DNA from: CAZIKB01 sp964539665
GTDB taxonomy: Bacteria > Zhuqueibacterota > Zhuqueibacteria > Oceanimicrobiales > Oceanimicrobiaceae
Reading direction: 5' to 3'
NCBI GenBank assembly: GCA_964539665.1
Contig: CAZIKB010000004.1
Span: forward strand, 62,001 to 126,000
Length of the DNA: 64,000 bases
Of this stretch, positions 1 through 8,812 are shown in pieces. A program made the position numbers and the translations under genes. The notes under the pieces are model-generated. The model saw nothing but the letters and a program-made list of their open reading frames with translations, ran no database searches and was not told the origin of the DNA. Position 1 is the first letter of the stretch. The number at the start of each line of letters is the position of its first letter.

Positions 1-309
1 GCAAGTATGGATATTCAGGAGTTTGTCTTTGGAATGACCTACTCTGAGTTTCTGCATGATAAGAAAACCACCAGTGCGGTCATCCGACAATTTGAAATTA
101 TTGGCGAAGCTGTCAAGAACATTCCAGAATCGATAAAACAAAATCACCCTGAAATACCCTGGAAAGATATTTCGGGAATGCGGGACCGACTCATCCATGG
201 ATATTTTGGGCTGGATTATCAGTTAGTGTGGGATACCATCGAAACAAAACTTCCAGAATTAATAGCATCAGTCGAACAGATACTCAAAGACATCGAAGGA
301 AAAAATTGA
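1..309 (+). CDS. HepT-like RNase toxin (DUF86), 5' partial
   Basis: This is the C-terminal part of a HepT/DUF86 protein, the HEPN RNase toxin of MntA-HepT toxin-antitoxin pairs, whose partner MntA neutralises it by AMPylation of the tyrosine in the active motif. The RX4HXY catalytic motif is visible as RDRLIHGY, inside the family-typical context IPWKDISGMRD and after EIIGEAVKNIPESI. The frame is open to the first base (codons for Ala-Ser precede the Met at position 7), and the family normally carries another 10-15 residues there, so the real start lies outside the window. The MntA antitoxin would be expected upstream and is not visible. The family call is secure; whether it is active is unknown. 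Confidence 0.85.
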   Translation, partial: ASMDIQEFVFGMTYSEFLHDKKTTSAVIRQFEIIGEAVKNIPESIKQNHPEIPWKDISGMRDRLIHGYFGLDYQLVWDTIETKLPELIASVEQILKDIEGKN

Positions 310-625
310 CCTAATTCGTGTTTGACTTGAAACCATGAGCCATCAGTATAAAAACATTAATCAACAACAAACTCAATTCGTTGAAAACAGGTTAAATAAC
401 AGACCCAGAAAATCATTACAATTCAATACACCTAGGCAATTATTTGAAAATAATTTTGTCGCACTTGAAACTTGAATCCAAGGACAAAAAAACATTTGAC
501 TCTTAATATTTTGTGTACTACATATTACGTACACAAACAATTGACATGCTAATATTATCCATACGGATTAATGTTGGTTTTGTCATACCATTTTTGAAAT
601 GTAATTTAAACAACTGGTCAGAATA
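310..625. other. Intergenic region upstream of the MarR gene
   Basis: This AT-rich gap of 316 bases has no credible gene. Its one notable element is the palindrome at 510-537, listed separately. Confidence 0.6.
495..537 (+). promoter_or_regulatory. Candidate promoter with overlapping palindromic operator
   Basis: A perfect inverted repeat, TTTGTGTAC (510-518) and GTACACAAA (529-537), has 9-bp arms around a 10-bp spacer. A possible -35 (TTGACT, 495-500) and -10 (TACATA, 519-524; 18-bp spacing) would place the palindrome across the core promoter. It lies about 90 bp before the MarR gene, so autorepression by that regulator is the natural inference. The palindrome is seen directly; the promoter boxes are only a reasonable fit. 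Confidence 0.5.
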
Positions 626-1081
626 GTGGAAAATCCTTTAGAAACAAGCCTTGGCTTTCAAATGATTGTAGCAGCGCGAAATATGAAACGTGCGCTTGAA
701 ATTAAGTTAACCACACATGGCATTACAGCTTCACAATTTGCTGTGTTAAAAGTGCTGTGGCAACATAACAGTCTTTCCCTGACTGTTCTTGGGAAGGCTG
801 TTCATTTCGACAATTCGACCCTCACTGGAATGGTCGAACGCATGGTACGTGCTAAATTAGTTCGTCGAATTCGTGATAGAAATGACAGGAGAATAATTAA
901 GATTTCTCTAACAGAAAAAGGTCGGGGATTACAAGATACATTATCCAGGCTGGCTGATGAGGTAGATTTAGAAGCTGTGAAAAATTTTACAGAAGAAGAA
1001 AAAATTACAATCAAAATATTGGCCAGGCGTGTACGCGAAAATATGGTAGAAAACAATTCACAACAAGTACTCAAAACATAA
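626..1081 (+). CDS. MarR-family transcriptional regulator
   Basis: This 151-residue winged-helix regulator would act as a dimer that binds palindromic operators and usually responds to a small aromatic or CoA-linked ligand. The MarR core is clear: an N-terminal dimerisation helix, ITASQFAVLKVLWQH, a recognition helix (NSTLTGMVERMVRAKLV) and the wing DRNDRRIIKISLTEKG with the signature D-x-R-x5-LT. The start is GTG at 626; no strong ribosome site precedes it and no in-frame ATG lies nearby. It sits directly ahead of the catabolic gene train beginning at 1161, in the same direction, and behind the palindrome at 510-537, so it probably controls itself and those genes. The ligand cannot be read from the sequence. 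Confidence 0.9.
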   Translation: MENPLETSLGFQMIVAARNMKRALEIKLTTHGITASQFAVLKVLWQHNSLSLTVLGKAVHFDNSTLTGMVERMVRAKLVRRIRDRNDRRIIKISLTEKGRGLQDTLSRLADEVDLEAVKNFTEEEKITIKILARRVRENMVENNSQQVLKT

Positions 1082-1160
1082 ATCTAAAGTTAACCAGGAT
1101 AATATAATATTATTGCTTAGTTCGTATATATAACTGGCTTTATCCGGAAAAAGAACAATC

Positions 1161-3257
1161 ATGAATTACAGACTTGGGATAGACGTAGGCGGCACATTCA
1201 CAGATTTCGTTTTACTGAATGATGAAACCTGTGAAATCACCGTCTATAAATGTTTAACCACACCCGGCGATCCTTCAGACGCTGTCGAGCATGGAATTAA
1301 GGAGTTTACACAACGGGTGTCCAGACTCACGGAAAAACTGGGTGAGGTCATCCACGGTACTACGCTGGTCATCAATGCCATTATTGAACGCAAAGGAGCG
1401 TGTACTGCATTAATCACTACAAAAGGGTTTCGCGACATACTCGAACTTGGACGAGAAATTCGCTACGCTCCTTACGACATCTTCGCCGAGTTTCCAAAAC
1501 CGCTTGTTCCACGGCACTTGCGACTCGAAGTGGACGAGCGTGTCCGTGCTGATGGTAGCGTTTTGAAACCATTAGATGAGCTGCAGGCACGGGAAACAAT
1601 CCAGACTCTTCTTGACCAGGATGTGAAATCCATCGCAATCTGTTTACTTAACTCCTTTGAGAATCCGAAGCATGAACAGACTCTCAAAGAAATCATCACT
1701 TATGAAAATCCTGACGTCTCTATTTCAATTTCATTTGAAGTGCTACCCCAGATTCGTGAGTACGAACGCACCAGCACTACTGTTACTAATGCATATGTAA
1801 AACCATTAACCGAAAAATATTTGCGCCGACTTTCAAATCGTTTAAACTCTCTCGGATTTAGTGGGCGATTGTTTATTATGCTATCCAGTGGTGGGATCAC
1901 ATCATTGGAAACTGCGGCAGAGTTCCCGGTACGCATCATCGAATCCGGCCCAACTGCTGCGGTTATCGCTGGTCAATATTTCAGCCAACTGTTTGATCTT
2001 CCCGAAATGTTCTGCTTTGACATGGGAGGCACTACGGCCAAGTCGTGCCTGATCCAGGGAGGCGTCGCTGGAGTTGTGCCTACATTTGAGGTGGGACGCG
2101 TGCAGCGCTTCATGAAAGGCAGCGGCATCACTATCCAGGTTCCAGTGGTGGATTTAATGGAAATTGGCGCAGGCGGAGGCAGTATCGCTCGAATAAGTCA
2201 GCTTGGTACATTACAAGTAGGCCCAGAAAGTGCTGGAGCCGAGCCAGGACCAATTTGTTACCAACAGGGTGGTGTTGAGCCTACAGTCACAGACTCAGAC
2301 CTGCTTTTAGGTTACCTGGACGCAAATTATTTTCTCGGTGGAGAAATGCAACTAAACACTGAAGCAGCTCGACAAGGTATTGAAGAAAAAATTGCCAAAC
2401 CTTTGAGTGTTTCATATATTCAGGCCGTCTGGGGAATCCACGATCTGATTAATGAGAATATGGCGGCAGCGGCTAAAACCCATATCGCCGAACGAGGCGG
2501 TAATCCAAAATCGGTCACAGTAGCGGCATTTGGTGGCGCCGGACCAGTACATGCATACGGTTTGGCCCGCAAACTGGGAGCGCCACGCGTCATAGTCCCG
2601 CCAAATGCTGGTGTGGGTTCCGCATTAGGATTTTTCACGGCTCCCCGAGCGTTTGACCTGGTGCGCAGTCACAAGGTGCCGCTTATTGGTGCTGACTTTA
2701 GTGAAATTGAAACATTATTCAGAAAAATGGAAACGGAAGGTGAACGTACTTTGCGCACGGCCGGAGCCACAGATAAAATTACCTTCACGCGTTCAGTAGA
2801 TGCTCGATTTATCGGACAGGGTTCTGAAACTAATCTCCTGCTGCCAACAGGTACTTTTACTGAGCTGAATCCTTTAGAACTTCGCAGCCAATTTGACACT
2901 ATCTATGAGAAACTCTACGGACGTACATATCCAGAATCACCGGTGGAATTCGTGAACTTCCGCGTACGTGCAAGTTTGCCGGTGCAACCGTTAGAATTGC
3001 CTCGATGGGATGAGCAGCCGGGTGAATTAGAGGAAGCCCGCAAGGGAGAACGCCTGGCATATTCTGGCCTGGCTCACGAGTTCATTCAATTCACGGTTTA
3101 TGATCGTTACAGACTTTCTCCCGGGGTGACTATTGAGGGTCCGGCTATTATTGAGGAACGAGAATCAACAGCAATTGTTGGTGAGGACGCGACAGTCTCA
3201 GTTGATGAGTTCGGTTTTTTGTGGATCGAGTTGCAGCAGCCGTCCGAAATAAAGTGA
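1161..3257 (+). CDS. Hydantoinase/oxoprolinase family protein, subunit A (HyuA-like)
   Basis: This is the ATP-binding subunit of the hydantoinase/oxoprolinase/acetone-carboxylase superfamily, which uses ATP to open cyclic amides (N-methylhydantoin, 5-oxoproline) or to activate ketones for carboxylation. Actin-like ATPase motifs are present: GIDVGGTFTDF at residues 6-16 and FDMGGTTAK near residue 290. Other family blocks are HGTTLVINAIIERKGA, the GAGGGSIARI loop and the PTVTDSDLLLGYL segment. At 698 residues it has the normal length of the stand-alone A subunit. Its partner, subunit B, is at 5206-6882, but two unrelated genes separate the pair, which are normally adjacent. The substrate cannot be assigned: hydantoinase, oxoprolinase and acetophenone-type carboxylase are all possible. 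Confidence 0.9.
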   Translation: MNYRLGIDVGGTFTDFVLLNDETCEITVYKCLTTPGDPSDAVEHGIKEFTQRVSRLTEKLGEVIHGTTLVINAIIERKGACTALITTKGFRDILELGREIRYAPYDIFAEFPKPLVPRHLRLEVDERVRADGSVLKPLDELQARETIQTLLDQDVKSIAICLLNSFENPKHEQTLKEIITYENPDVSISISFEVLPQIREYERTSTTVTNAYVKPLTEKYLRRLSNRLNSLGFSGRLFIMLSSGGITSLETAAEFPVRIIESGPTAAVIAGQYFSQLFDLPEMFCFDMGGTTAKSCLIQGGVAGVVPTFEVGRVQRFMKGSGITIQVPVVDLMEIGAGGGSIARISQLGTLQVGPESAGAEPGPICYQQGGVEPTVTDSDLLLGYLDANYFLGGEMQLNTEAARQGIEEKIAKPLSVSYIQAVWGIHDLINENMAAAAKTHIAERGGNPKSVTVAAFGGAGPVHAYGLARKLGAPRVIVPPNAGVGSALGFFTAPRAFDLVRSHKVPLIGADFSEIETLFRKMETEGERTLRTAGATDKITFTRSVDARFIGQGSETNLLLPTGTFTELNPLELRSQFDTIYEKLYGRTYPESPVEFVNFRVRASLPVQPLELPRWDEQPGELEEARKGERLAYSGLAHEFIQFTVYDRYRLSPGVTIEGPAIIEERESTAIVGEDATVSVDEFGFLWIELQQPSEIK

Positions 3258-3376
3258 ACGGCGATTCGTGTTTTCATTAAACGTAAGTTTGGCTAATATT
3301 TTGAACTGTCCGTACAGAACAACAGAATAACCAAAAAAACATAAATTCATTTTTTCTGAATTTCTAGTGGAGGAAG

Positions 3377-4075
3377 ATGATGAAGACAAAAATTGCAGTA
3401 TTTATGGGAAAAGAAATACGTAAAGTTATTCATAATAATGAGTGGTGGTTTGTAATCGAGGATGTTGTTCAGTTATTGACTGACTCAAAAGATCCGAAGC
3501 AATACATTCAACGTGCCAAACAAAGAGATCCTGAATTAAAGAAAGGGTGGGTACAAATTGTACATACCCTTTCTATTGAAACCGCCGGTGGCCTTCAGAA
3601 AATGAACTGCGCCAACACAGAAGGGATTTTCCGCATCGTCCAATCTATCCCTTCCCCGAAAGCAGAACCTTTTAAGCGCTGGTTGGCCCGAGTCGGCCAC
3701 GAACGAGTTCAGGAAATTGAAGACCCTGAGCTCGCTACAAAACGAACCCGTGCGCTGTACAAAGCCAAAGGCTATTCCGACGATTGGATTGAAAAGCGAA
3801 TGCGCGGGATTGCAATCCGTGAAGAGCTTACCGATGAATGGCAGAATCGCGGGGTTAACACATCACCGGAATATGCCATACTGACAGCGGAAATTTCAAA
3901 AGCAGCTTTTGGCATGACACCTGCGGAATATAAAAAGTTCAAAGGACTCGACCGGGACAACTTGCGGGATCACATGACAGACCTTGAGCTCATCTTTTCA
4001 ATGTTGGGAGAAGCTGCGACCACTGAGATTACTCGAAGTAGAGATGCGCAAGGATTTTTTATAAAACCGCATTAG
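3377..4075 (+). CDS. Bro-N domain protein (DinD/phage antirepressor-like), probably C-terminally short
   Basis: This DNA-binding protein has an N-terminal Bro-N domain (about residues 1-100; FMGKEIRKVIHNNEWWFVIEDVVQLL) as found in phage antirepressors and BRO proteins. The second half resembles DinD-type proteins (KRMRGIAIREELTDEW, then LRDHMTDLELIFSMLGEAATTEI). Relatives usually continue past DAQGF with an Ala/Gly-rich tail; here the protein stops seven residues after DAQGF, so it is probably shortened. A strong GGAGG at 3369-3373 supports the ATG at 3377 or 3380. Together with the Mrr nuclease behind it, it forms a foreign-looking insert between the hyuA and hyuB homologues. The role is unknown; SOS-linked or mobile-element regulation is an inference. 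Confidence 0.8.
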   Translation: MMKTKIAVFMGKEIRKVIHNNEWWFVIEDVVQLLTDSKDPKQYIQRAKQRDPELKKGWVQIVHTLSIETAGGLQKMNCANTEGIFRIVQSIPSPKAEPFKRWLARVGHERVQEIEDPELATKRTRALYKAKGYSDDWIEKRMRGIAIREELTDEWQNRGVNTSPEYAILTAEISKAAFGMTPAEYKKFKGLDRDNLRDHMTDLELIFSMLGEAATTEITRSRDAQGFFIKPH

Positions 4076-4177
4076 AAATCATAACCAAACAAAGATGAAG
4101 TTAAAAACAAATCAGTTTAAATATTTAAGAAATGTATTAAACATAAATACTCCTTAAAAAATCCATTTGATAATAAA

Positions 4178-5053
4178 ATGAAAAATTCAATTGGTCCACA
4201 ATTCTTAAGATTTTTTATGCCACTCATTGAAGTTTTAAAAGAACTTGGTGGTTCTGGAACTGCAACCGAGGTTACTGACTTGGTTATCGAAAAACTATGT
4301 ATTCCAGAAAAAGAGCAACAGGAAACATTGAAAAACGGAGCATCTCGAGTCAGAAACCAAATTGCTTGGGCTCGTTCATACTTAGTAAAATCTGGTTTTA
4401 TTGATTCTTCTCAGCGAGGAGTTTGGAGTTTAACACACAAAGGTTTGAGTGCCAATCTTACTCATCAGGATGTATTAACATATTTTAAAACTGTTCAATC
4501 TCGTTTTACTAAACAATATAAAGAAAAGAAACAGCAAGAAGAATCCACCAGCAAGGCAGTTAATGACTCTGAACCTAGTCTAATTGATTTTTCTGACTAC
4601 AAAACCGATCTTCTCAATATACTCAAATCTTTACCCCCCGACGGATTCGAAAGAATGTGCAAACGTCTATTGAGAGAAGCAGGTTTTCAGCAAGTTGTAG
4701 TTACAGGTAAAAGTGGGGATGGAGGAATCGATGGACATGGCATTCTACAAATGAATCCATTTCTAAGCTTTAAAGTACTTTTTCAATGTAAAAGATATCA
4801 AGGTGCAGTGGTGCCTGCGCATGTAAGGGATTTTCGTGGAGCGATGATGGGAAGGGCTGATAAAGGTATTATAATTACAACAGGTAGCTTTACGACCGAA
4901 GCGAGAAAAGAAGCACGAAGAGATGGTGTTCCTCCGATTGAATTAGTCGATGGAGATAAGTTGATTGAAATGTTTGAATTGCTTGAAATTGGCTTGAAAC
5001 CAAAAAAGACATATGAAATAGATGAAGATTTTTTCCAAGAATTTAAAAAGTGA
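4178..5053 (+). CDS. Mrr-type restriction endonuclease
   Basis: This 291-residue protein is probably a type IV (modification-dependent) restriction nuclease. The N-terminal ~110 residues form a winged-helix Mrr_N recognition domain (LGGSGTATEVTDLVIEKL ... GVWSLTHKGL). The C-terminal part (about 145-275) is an Mrr_cat PD-(D/E)xK domain: GFERMCKRLLREAGF, then GKSGDGGIDGHG and FQCKRYQG supply the D...QxK active site, followed by KGIIITTGSFT. It is complete and very AT-rich compared with the flanking hydantoinase genes, which suggests acquisition by transfer. There is no methyltransferase nearby, as expected for a stand-alone Mrr. The methylation target is unknown. Confidence 0.88.
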   Translation: MKNSIGPQFLRFFMPLIEVLKELGGSGTATEVTDLVIEKLCIPEKEQQETLKNGASRVRNQIAWARSYLVKSGFIDSSQRGVWSLTHKGLSANLTHQDVLTYFKTVQSRFTKQYKEKKQQEESTSKAVNDSEPSLIDFSDYKTDLLNILKSLPPDGFERMCKRLLREAGFQQVVVTGKSGDGGIDGHGILQMNPFLSFKVLFQCKRYQGAVVPAHVRDFRGAMMGRADKGIIITTGSFTTEARKEARRDGVPPIELVDGDKLIEMFELLEIGLKPKKTYEIDEDFFQEFKK

Positions 5054-5205
5054 TTTATTTGATTGTCCATTAGGAACAAATTTTGAAATTATTACCAAAG
5101 AAAGTTATAATCCTTTTTTGGGATGCCTTAGAATAGAAGAAGTAGAGAATGTAAAAATTGCCGTTTGATTTTTTAAAACACATATTTTATTGGAGAAGAT
5201 AGATA

Positions 5206-6882
5206 TTGAGCAAATTTGATCCCATTACCCTGGAAATTTTCTGGCGGCGTCTGATTTCAATCGTGGACGAGGCTGACGCAACTGTAGCCCGTACAGCTTT
5301 TTCCAGCTTACTGCGTGACGCTCACGATTATACATGCATGTTCACCGATCGCAGAGGACGCGAGCTGGCGCAAGGCACATTAGCTACACCGGGACAGTCC
5401 GGTGCAATGGCATTGGGCATCAAAAACCTGGTGCAGAGTATTCCGGCGGAGAACTTCCAACCGGGCGACATCTTCATTACCAATGATCCCTGGGCTCTGG
5501 CCGGACATTTGAACGACATCTGTGTGTTTAGTCCGATTTTTCACCGCGATCGACTGGCTGCATTCACTGCCTGCGTACTCCACCACTCGGACATTGGAGG
5601 TCGGGTAGCTTCAGATAACCACGCCGTGTTCGAGGAAGGGCTTTTTATTCCACTGGTAAAACTTTACGATGCGGGTATCCCCAACCAGGCCGTTTTAGAC
5701 ATGATACGTTGGAATGTTCGCACTCCGGACGAAGTTATCGGCGACATTCGTTCTCAAATAGCAGCTAATCATGTGTGTGCAGAAAAAATATGTCAGATGA
5801 TGATGGAAGACAGCCTCGAAAGTTTGGACGATCTGGCAGACGAAATTATCCAACGCAGTGAGAATAGTATTCGTACCGCCATTGCCGAAGTTCCTGACGG
5901 TGTTTACAGCGCAGAGGGTGTAATTGAACAGATGGAAGGTCGTGCTGACTTAATAGTAAAAGCAGCCGTGGTGATTGCTGGCAGCGACATTACTGTTGAT
6001 CTTGATGGTTCCTCGGAACAGGTGGATTGGGGAGGTAACGTGGTCTACAACTTTACTTATGCCTATATTCACATGGCAATAAAAAGTATCTTTGATCCGG
6101 ATATTCCCAACAATGATGGCAGTGTCGCCCCCATCTGCCTGAAAGCGCCGGCGGGAAGCGTAGTTAACTGTCGTTTTCCGGCGGCCGTAGCTGCTCGAAT
6201 GCAAATCGGACATTTTATGACTGAGATCATTTACCGAGCTCTGGCAAAAGCTCTGCCAGATCGGGTAATCGCCAGCAGTGGCGGTACACCAGCAACGATG
6301 AATGTTTTTTATGGGCGACGTAATGACAGGCAGCCCTGGCATTCGGTACTAATTCGCGGTGGTGGTATGGGCGCCAGCAGTTCTCGTGACGGCGAGCATT
6401 GCTACATCTTCCCTGCCAATGGCGCCAACACGCCAGTGGAGATATTGGAAAGCGATACTCCGTTAATTGTTGAGATGCGCAAGTTATTACCAGATTCAGG
6501 TGGACCAGGTAAATTCCGCGGCGGTCTGGGACGCAGGGAGATAATAAGAGTACCAAACGATGAATACGCGCCGCAACCGCCAGTGAATCTTGGCATGCAG
6601 TCCGGACGTTTTCGCCTGCCACCAGAAGGTTTATTTGGTGGTCAACCTGGTACCCGGGCCCAGTTCCTGGTCAACGGCGAACCTGGCAATCCCTACGGTC
6701 TGACACAACTCCAACCGGGAGATGTGGTAACTATGGATGCCGCCGGGGGAGGCGGCAATGGTGATCCAAAGGAACGTCCATTACACGTTTTACAAAAAGA
6801 TGTGAGAGACGGTAAAGTCTCGGTAGAGAGTGCCCGGAAAGATTATGGAGTGGAAATCACTACTAAAAATCTGACGAGTTAG
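5206..6882 (+). CDS. Hydantoinase/oxoprolinase family protein, subunit B (HyuB-like)
   Basis: This 558-residue subunit partners the HyuA-like ATPase. Family hallmarks are FDPITLEIFWRRLISIVDEAD at the N terminus, RTAFSSLLRDAHDYTCMFTDRRG, NDPWALAGHLNDICVFSPIF (metal/ligand-binding region), the HHSDIGG motif and the C-terminal GDVVTMDAAGGGGNGDP. The start is TTG at 5206, preceded by GGAGAAGA around 5192, which is a convincing ribosome site. The length suits N-methylhydantoinase B and acetophenone-carboxylase-type subunits; acetone carboxylase alpha is longer. The gene train continues with the small protein at 6929, spaced 46 bp. The reaction (ring hydrolysis or ATP-dependent carboxylation) cannot be decided from sequence alone. 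Confidence 0.9.
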   Translation: MSKFDPITLEIFWRRLISIVDEADATVARTAFSSLLRDAHDYTCMFTDRRGRELAQGTLATPGQSGAMALGIKNLVQSIPAENFQPGDIFITNDPWALAGHLNDICVFSPIFHRDRLAAFTACVLHHSDIGGRVASDNHAVFEEGLFIPLVKLYDAGIPNQAVLDMIRWNVRTPDEVIGDIRSQIAANHVCAEKICQMMMEDSLESLDDLADEIIQRSENSIRTAIAEVPDGVYSAEGVIEQMEGRADLIVKAAVVIAGSDITVDLDGSSEQVDWGGNVVYNFTYAYIHMAIKSIFDPDIPNNDGSVAPICLKAPAGSVVNCRFPAAVAARMQIGHFMTEIIYRALAKALPDRVIASSGGTPATMNVFYGRRNDRQPWHSVLIRGGGMGASSSRDGEHCYIFPANGANTPVEILESDTPLIVEMRKLLPDSGGPGKFRGGLGRREIIRVPNDEYAPQPPVNLGMQSGRFRLPPEGLFGGQPGTRAQFLVNGEPGNPYGLTQLQPGDVVTMDAAGGGGNGDPKERPLHVLQKDVRDGKVSVESARKDYGVEITTKNLTS

Positions 6883-6901
6883 ATGATAAAGTAACAATTC
6901 A

Positions 6902-6928
6902 CCAATTAGACAATGGAACAATAGAACC
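6902..6928 (+). repeat. Intergenic motif copy 1 (CAATGGAACAATAGAAC)
   Basis: CAATTAGACAATGGAACAAT followed by AGAACC abuts the ATG at 6929. Related motifs sit in five later gaps of this gene train (8758, 14381, 17037, 20091 and 21031). It has no obvious ribosome-site function and probably belongs to a small dispersed repeat family. Confidence 0.5.
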
Positions 6929-7417
6929 ATGAATTACACATTAGAACAAAAATTCAAAGCCCTTTGCCAAATTACCCGGGCGGCGCATTTTGAATGGCGC
7001 GAAGCTATTCTAAAGATGTTTCCTGATGCAGATCCCACTGAGACTGTTTTAAAATATTGGGAAATAGTTGGTCATGACACAGCCAAAACCTATTTAAAAA
7101 AGATTGATAAAACTAAACCAGTACTGCCACAAATAGCGCAACTCATCGTTGACAGCAGCCTGGCAATGGGTGAAAACGCCAGTGTAATTGCCGGAGACAA
7201 CGAACATGAAATTTATTTTGAGCACCAGGAATGCCCCTGGGTTGACTGGCATAATAAATACGACGCTCTGGCTGAAGATCAGCCCGGGTGCGATCGCTGG
7301 TTAGTCACAATTATAAATGACATCAATCAAGCATTAGGTACAAACATTGAGTTTGAAACACTCAGTTCGCTGCCTGAAGGCGGTACCAGTTGTAAGCGTG
7401 TTCTCAGGGAAAAATAA
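6929..7417 (+). CDS. Small protein resembling L-2-amino-thiazoline-4-carboxylate (ATC) hydrolase family
   Basis: This 162-residue soluble protein has no signal or membrane segment. The C-terminal half (CPWVDWHNKYD ... CDRWLVTIINDINQALGTNIEFETLSSLPEGGTSCKRVL) resembles the small ATC-hydrolase-like family: a conserved cysteine and Asp/Trp region, then a final Gly-rich turn with Cys. That family opens a cyclic C-N ring in cysteine biosynthesis from thiazoline, chemically close to hydantoin opening, which suits its place behind HyuB. The assignment rests on remembered motif style only, so treat it as tentative; a conserved accessory protein of the carboxylase/hydantoinase is the main alternative. 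Confidence 0.5.
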   Translation: MNYTLEQKFKALCQITRAAHFEWREAILKMFPDADPTETVLKYWEIVGHDTAKTYLKKIDKTKPVLPQIAQLIVDSSLAMGENASVIAGDNEHEIYFEHQECPWVDWHNKYDALAEDQPGCDRWLVTIINDINQALGTNIEFETLSSLPEGGTSCKRVLREK

Positions 7418-7558
7418 TAAGGGTGAAGCTTGTAATACGGAATTCGTAAACCGAAATACGAAAACCGGAATTGGATATTCAATTTTAATAAATAAACTCA
7501 ACATATACCAAAAACACTAAATTGTATTATCAAAAATACGTAAATCTAATAAAAAACT

Positions 7559-8689
7559 ATGGATTTTGAATTAAACGAAACACAAAAGTCAATTCAACAA
7601 ACATTTCGAGAATTTGTTGATAAGAGGATTAAACCGCTGGCCGCTGAGATTGATGAGAAAAAAAAGTTTCCACATGAATTATTTAAAGAAGTTGGAGAAC
7701 TCGGTTTCTTTGGCATGAGATACCCCGAAGATGTTGGTGGCAGCGGAGCGGATATTATCTCCTATTGTCTGGCAGTAATTGAATTAGCGCGAGGTTCGTT
7801 ATCACTGGCAGCGGTATGCACAATGCAATCACTCATGGGAACCTACTTCCTCTACCGTTTTGGGGATACAGAAATCAGAGAACAGTATTTTGGAGAAGCG
7901 CTGAAGGGAAACAAAGTCGGTGCTATTTGCATGACTGAACCAAATGCAGGCAGCGATTTAATGAGCATATCCACCATGACAAAAGTTCTTGATGATGGTT
8001 TCCAAATGAGCGGACAAAAGACCTGGGTTACCTCAGCGCCAGTGGCAGATTTCTTTACAGTATTATCTCGCACAGACAACCACGATCAGCTTTCTATCTT
8101 CTTAGTGCCTTCTAAGTTCAAGGGTGTCATAGTTGGAAAAGTTATCGACAAGATGGGTGTTTGCGGCTCTGTCACCAGTGAAGTTGCGTTTGATGATGTT
8201 CGACTACCAGCCAACTTTCTACTTGGAGGAATCGGAGAGGGGACAAAATGTTTGAGAGAGATTTTAGCTGAAATCAGAATTATGACAGCTGCACTGGCAA
8301 TCGGTGTTGCAACCGCGGCATACGAAGATGCCCTGGAGTATGCAAAGACTAGAATTCAGTTTGGGAAACCAATTGGTAAATTTCAGGCTATCAAAATGAA
8401 AGGTGCCGATATGGCTGTGCATTTAGAGACTTCTAAGCAAATGCTATTTTATACTGCCTGGCTAAGCGACCAGGACTTACCTCGTCAAAAAGAAGCAGCT
8501 ATTGTAAAGCTATATGCCTCCGAATGTGCAAATTCAATTTGTGATGAGGCTTCGCGGATTATGGCTTCCTATGGCTATGCTATGGACTTTGCCATGCAAA
8601 GATATTTACGCGACGTTCGATTCACACTTATTGGCGGCGGGACTTCTGAGATATTGAAAATAAATATAGCGAGAGAGTTGGGTTTATAA
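7559..8689 (+). CDS. Acyl-CoA dehydrogenase
   Basis: This 376-residue FAD-dependent enzyme would introduce a 2,3-double bond into an acyl-CoA and pass electrons to ETF. The N-terminal helical domain (LNETQKSIQQTFREFVDKRIKP), the beta-domain signature (CMTEPNAGSDL, QKTWVTSAPVADFF) and the C-terminal helical domain (YAKTRIQFGKPIGKFQAIKMKGADM; RYLRDVRFTLIGGGTSEIL) are all present at normal length. The usual catalytic Glu of the short/medium-chain group, in the EGT motif, is Gly360 here (IGGGTSEI), as in the isovaleryl- and long-chain-type subgroup where the base comes from another helix. Its place before the mutase genes suggests it acts on a branched or dicarboxylic acyl-CoA. Confidence 0.92.
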   Translation: MDFELNETQKSIQQTFREFVDKRIKPLAAEIDEKKKFPHELFKEVGELGFFGMRYPEDVGGSGADIISYCLAVIELARGSLSLAAVCTMQSLMGTYFLYRFGDTEIREQYFGEALKGNKVGAICMTEPNAGSDLMSISTMTKVLDDGFQMSGQKTWVTSAPVADFFTVLSRTDNHDQLSIFLVPSKFKGVIVGKVIDKMGVCGSVTSEVAFDDVRLPANFLLGGIGEGTKCLREILAEIRIMTAALAIGVATAAYEDALEYAKTRIQFGKPIGKFQAIKMKGADMAVHLETSKQMLFYTAWLSDQDLPRQKEAAIVKLYASECANSICDEASRIMASYGYAMDFAMQRYLRDVRFTLIGGGTSEILKINIARELGL

Positions 8690-8757
8690 ATTATCTAAAT
8701 ACGAGAGATTACAATATCGTTGTCCATAGGGATAACAATCTAACAATAAAGCGATTT

Positions 8758-8785
8758 AACAATGTATCAATTAGACAATATAGAA
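8758..8785 (+). repeat. Intergenic motif copy 2 (degenerate)
   Basis: AACAATGTATCAATTAGACA followed by ATATAGAA precedes the mutase small subunit. It matches copy 1 in the CAATNNNNCAAT..AGACAAT framework. Confidence 0.35.
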
Positions 8786-8812
8786 TTAAAATTATCTAAA
8801 TAAAAGACACAG

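Noticed and set aside
5054..5168. Open frame of 37 codons behind the Mrr gene ending in TGA
   Set aside because: There is no start codon or ribosome site; it may be a gene scrap, but nothing supports a product.
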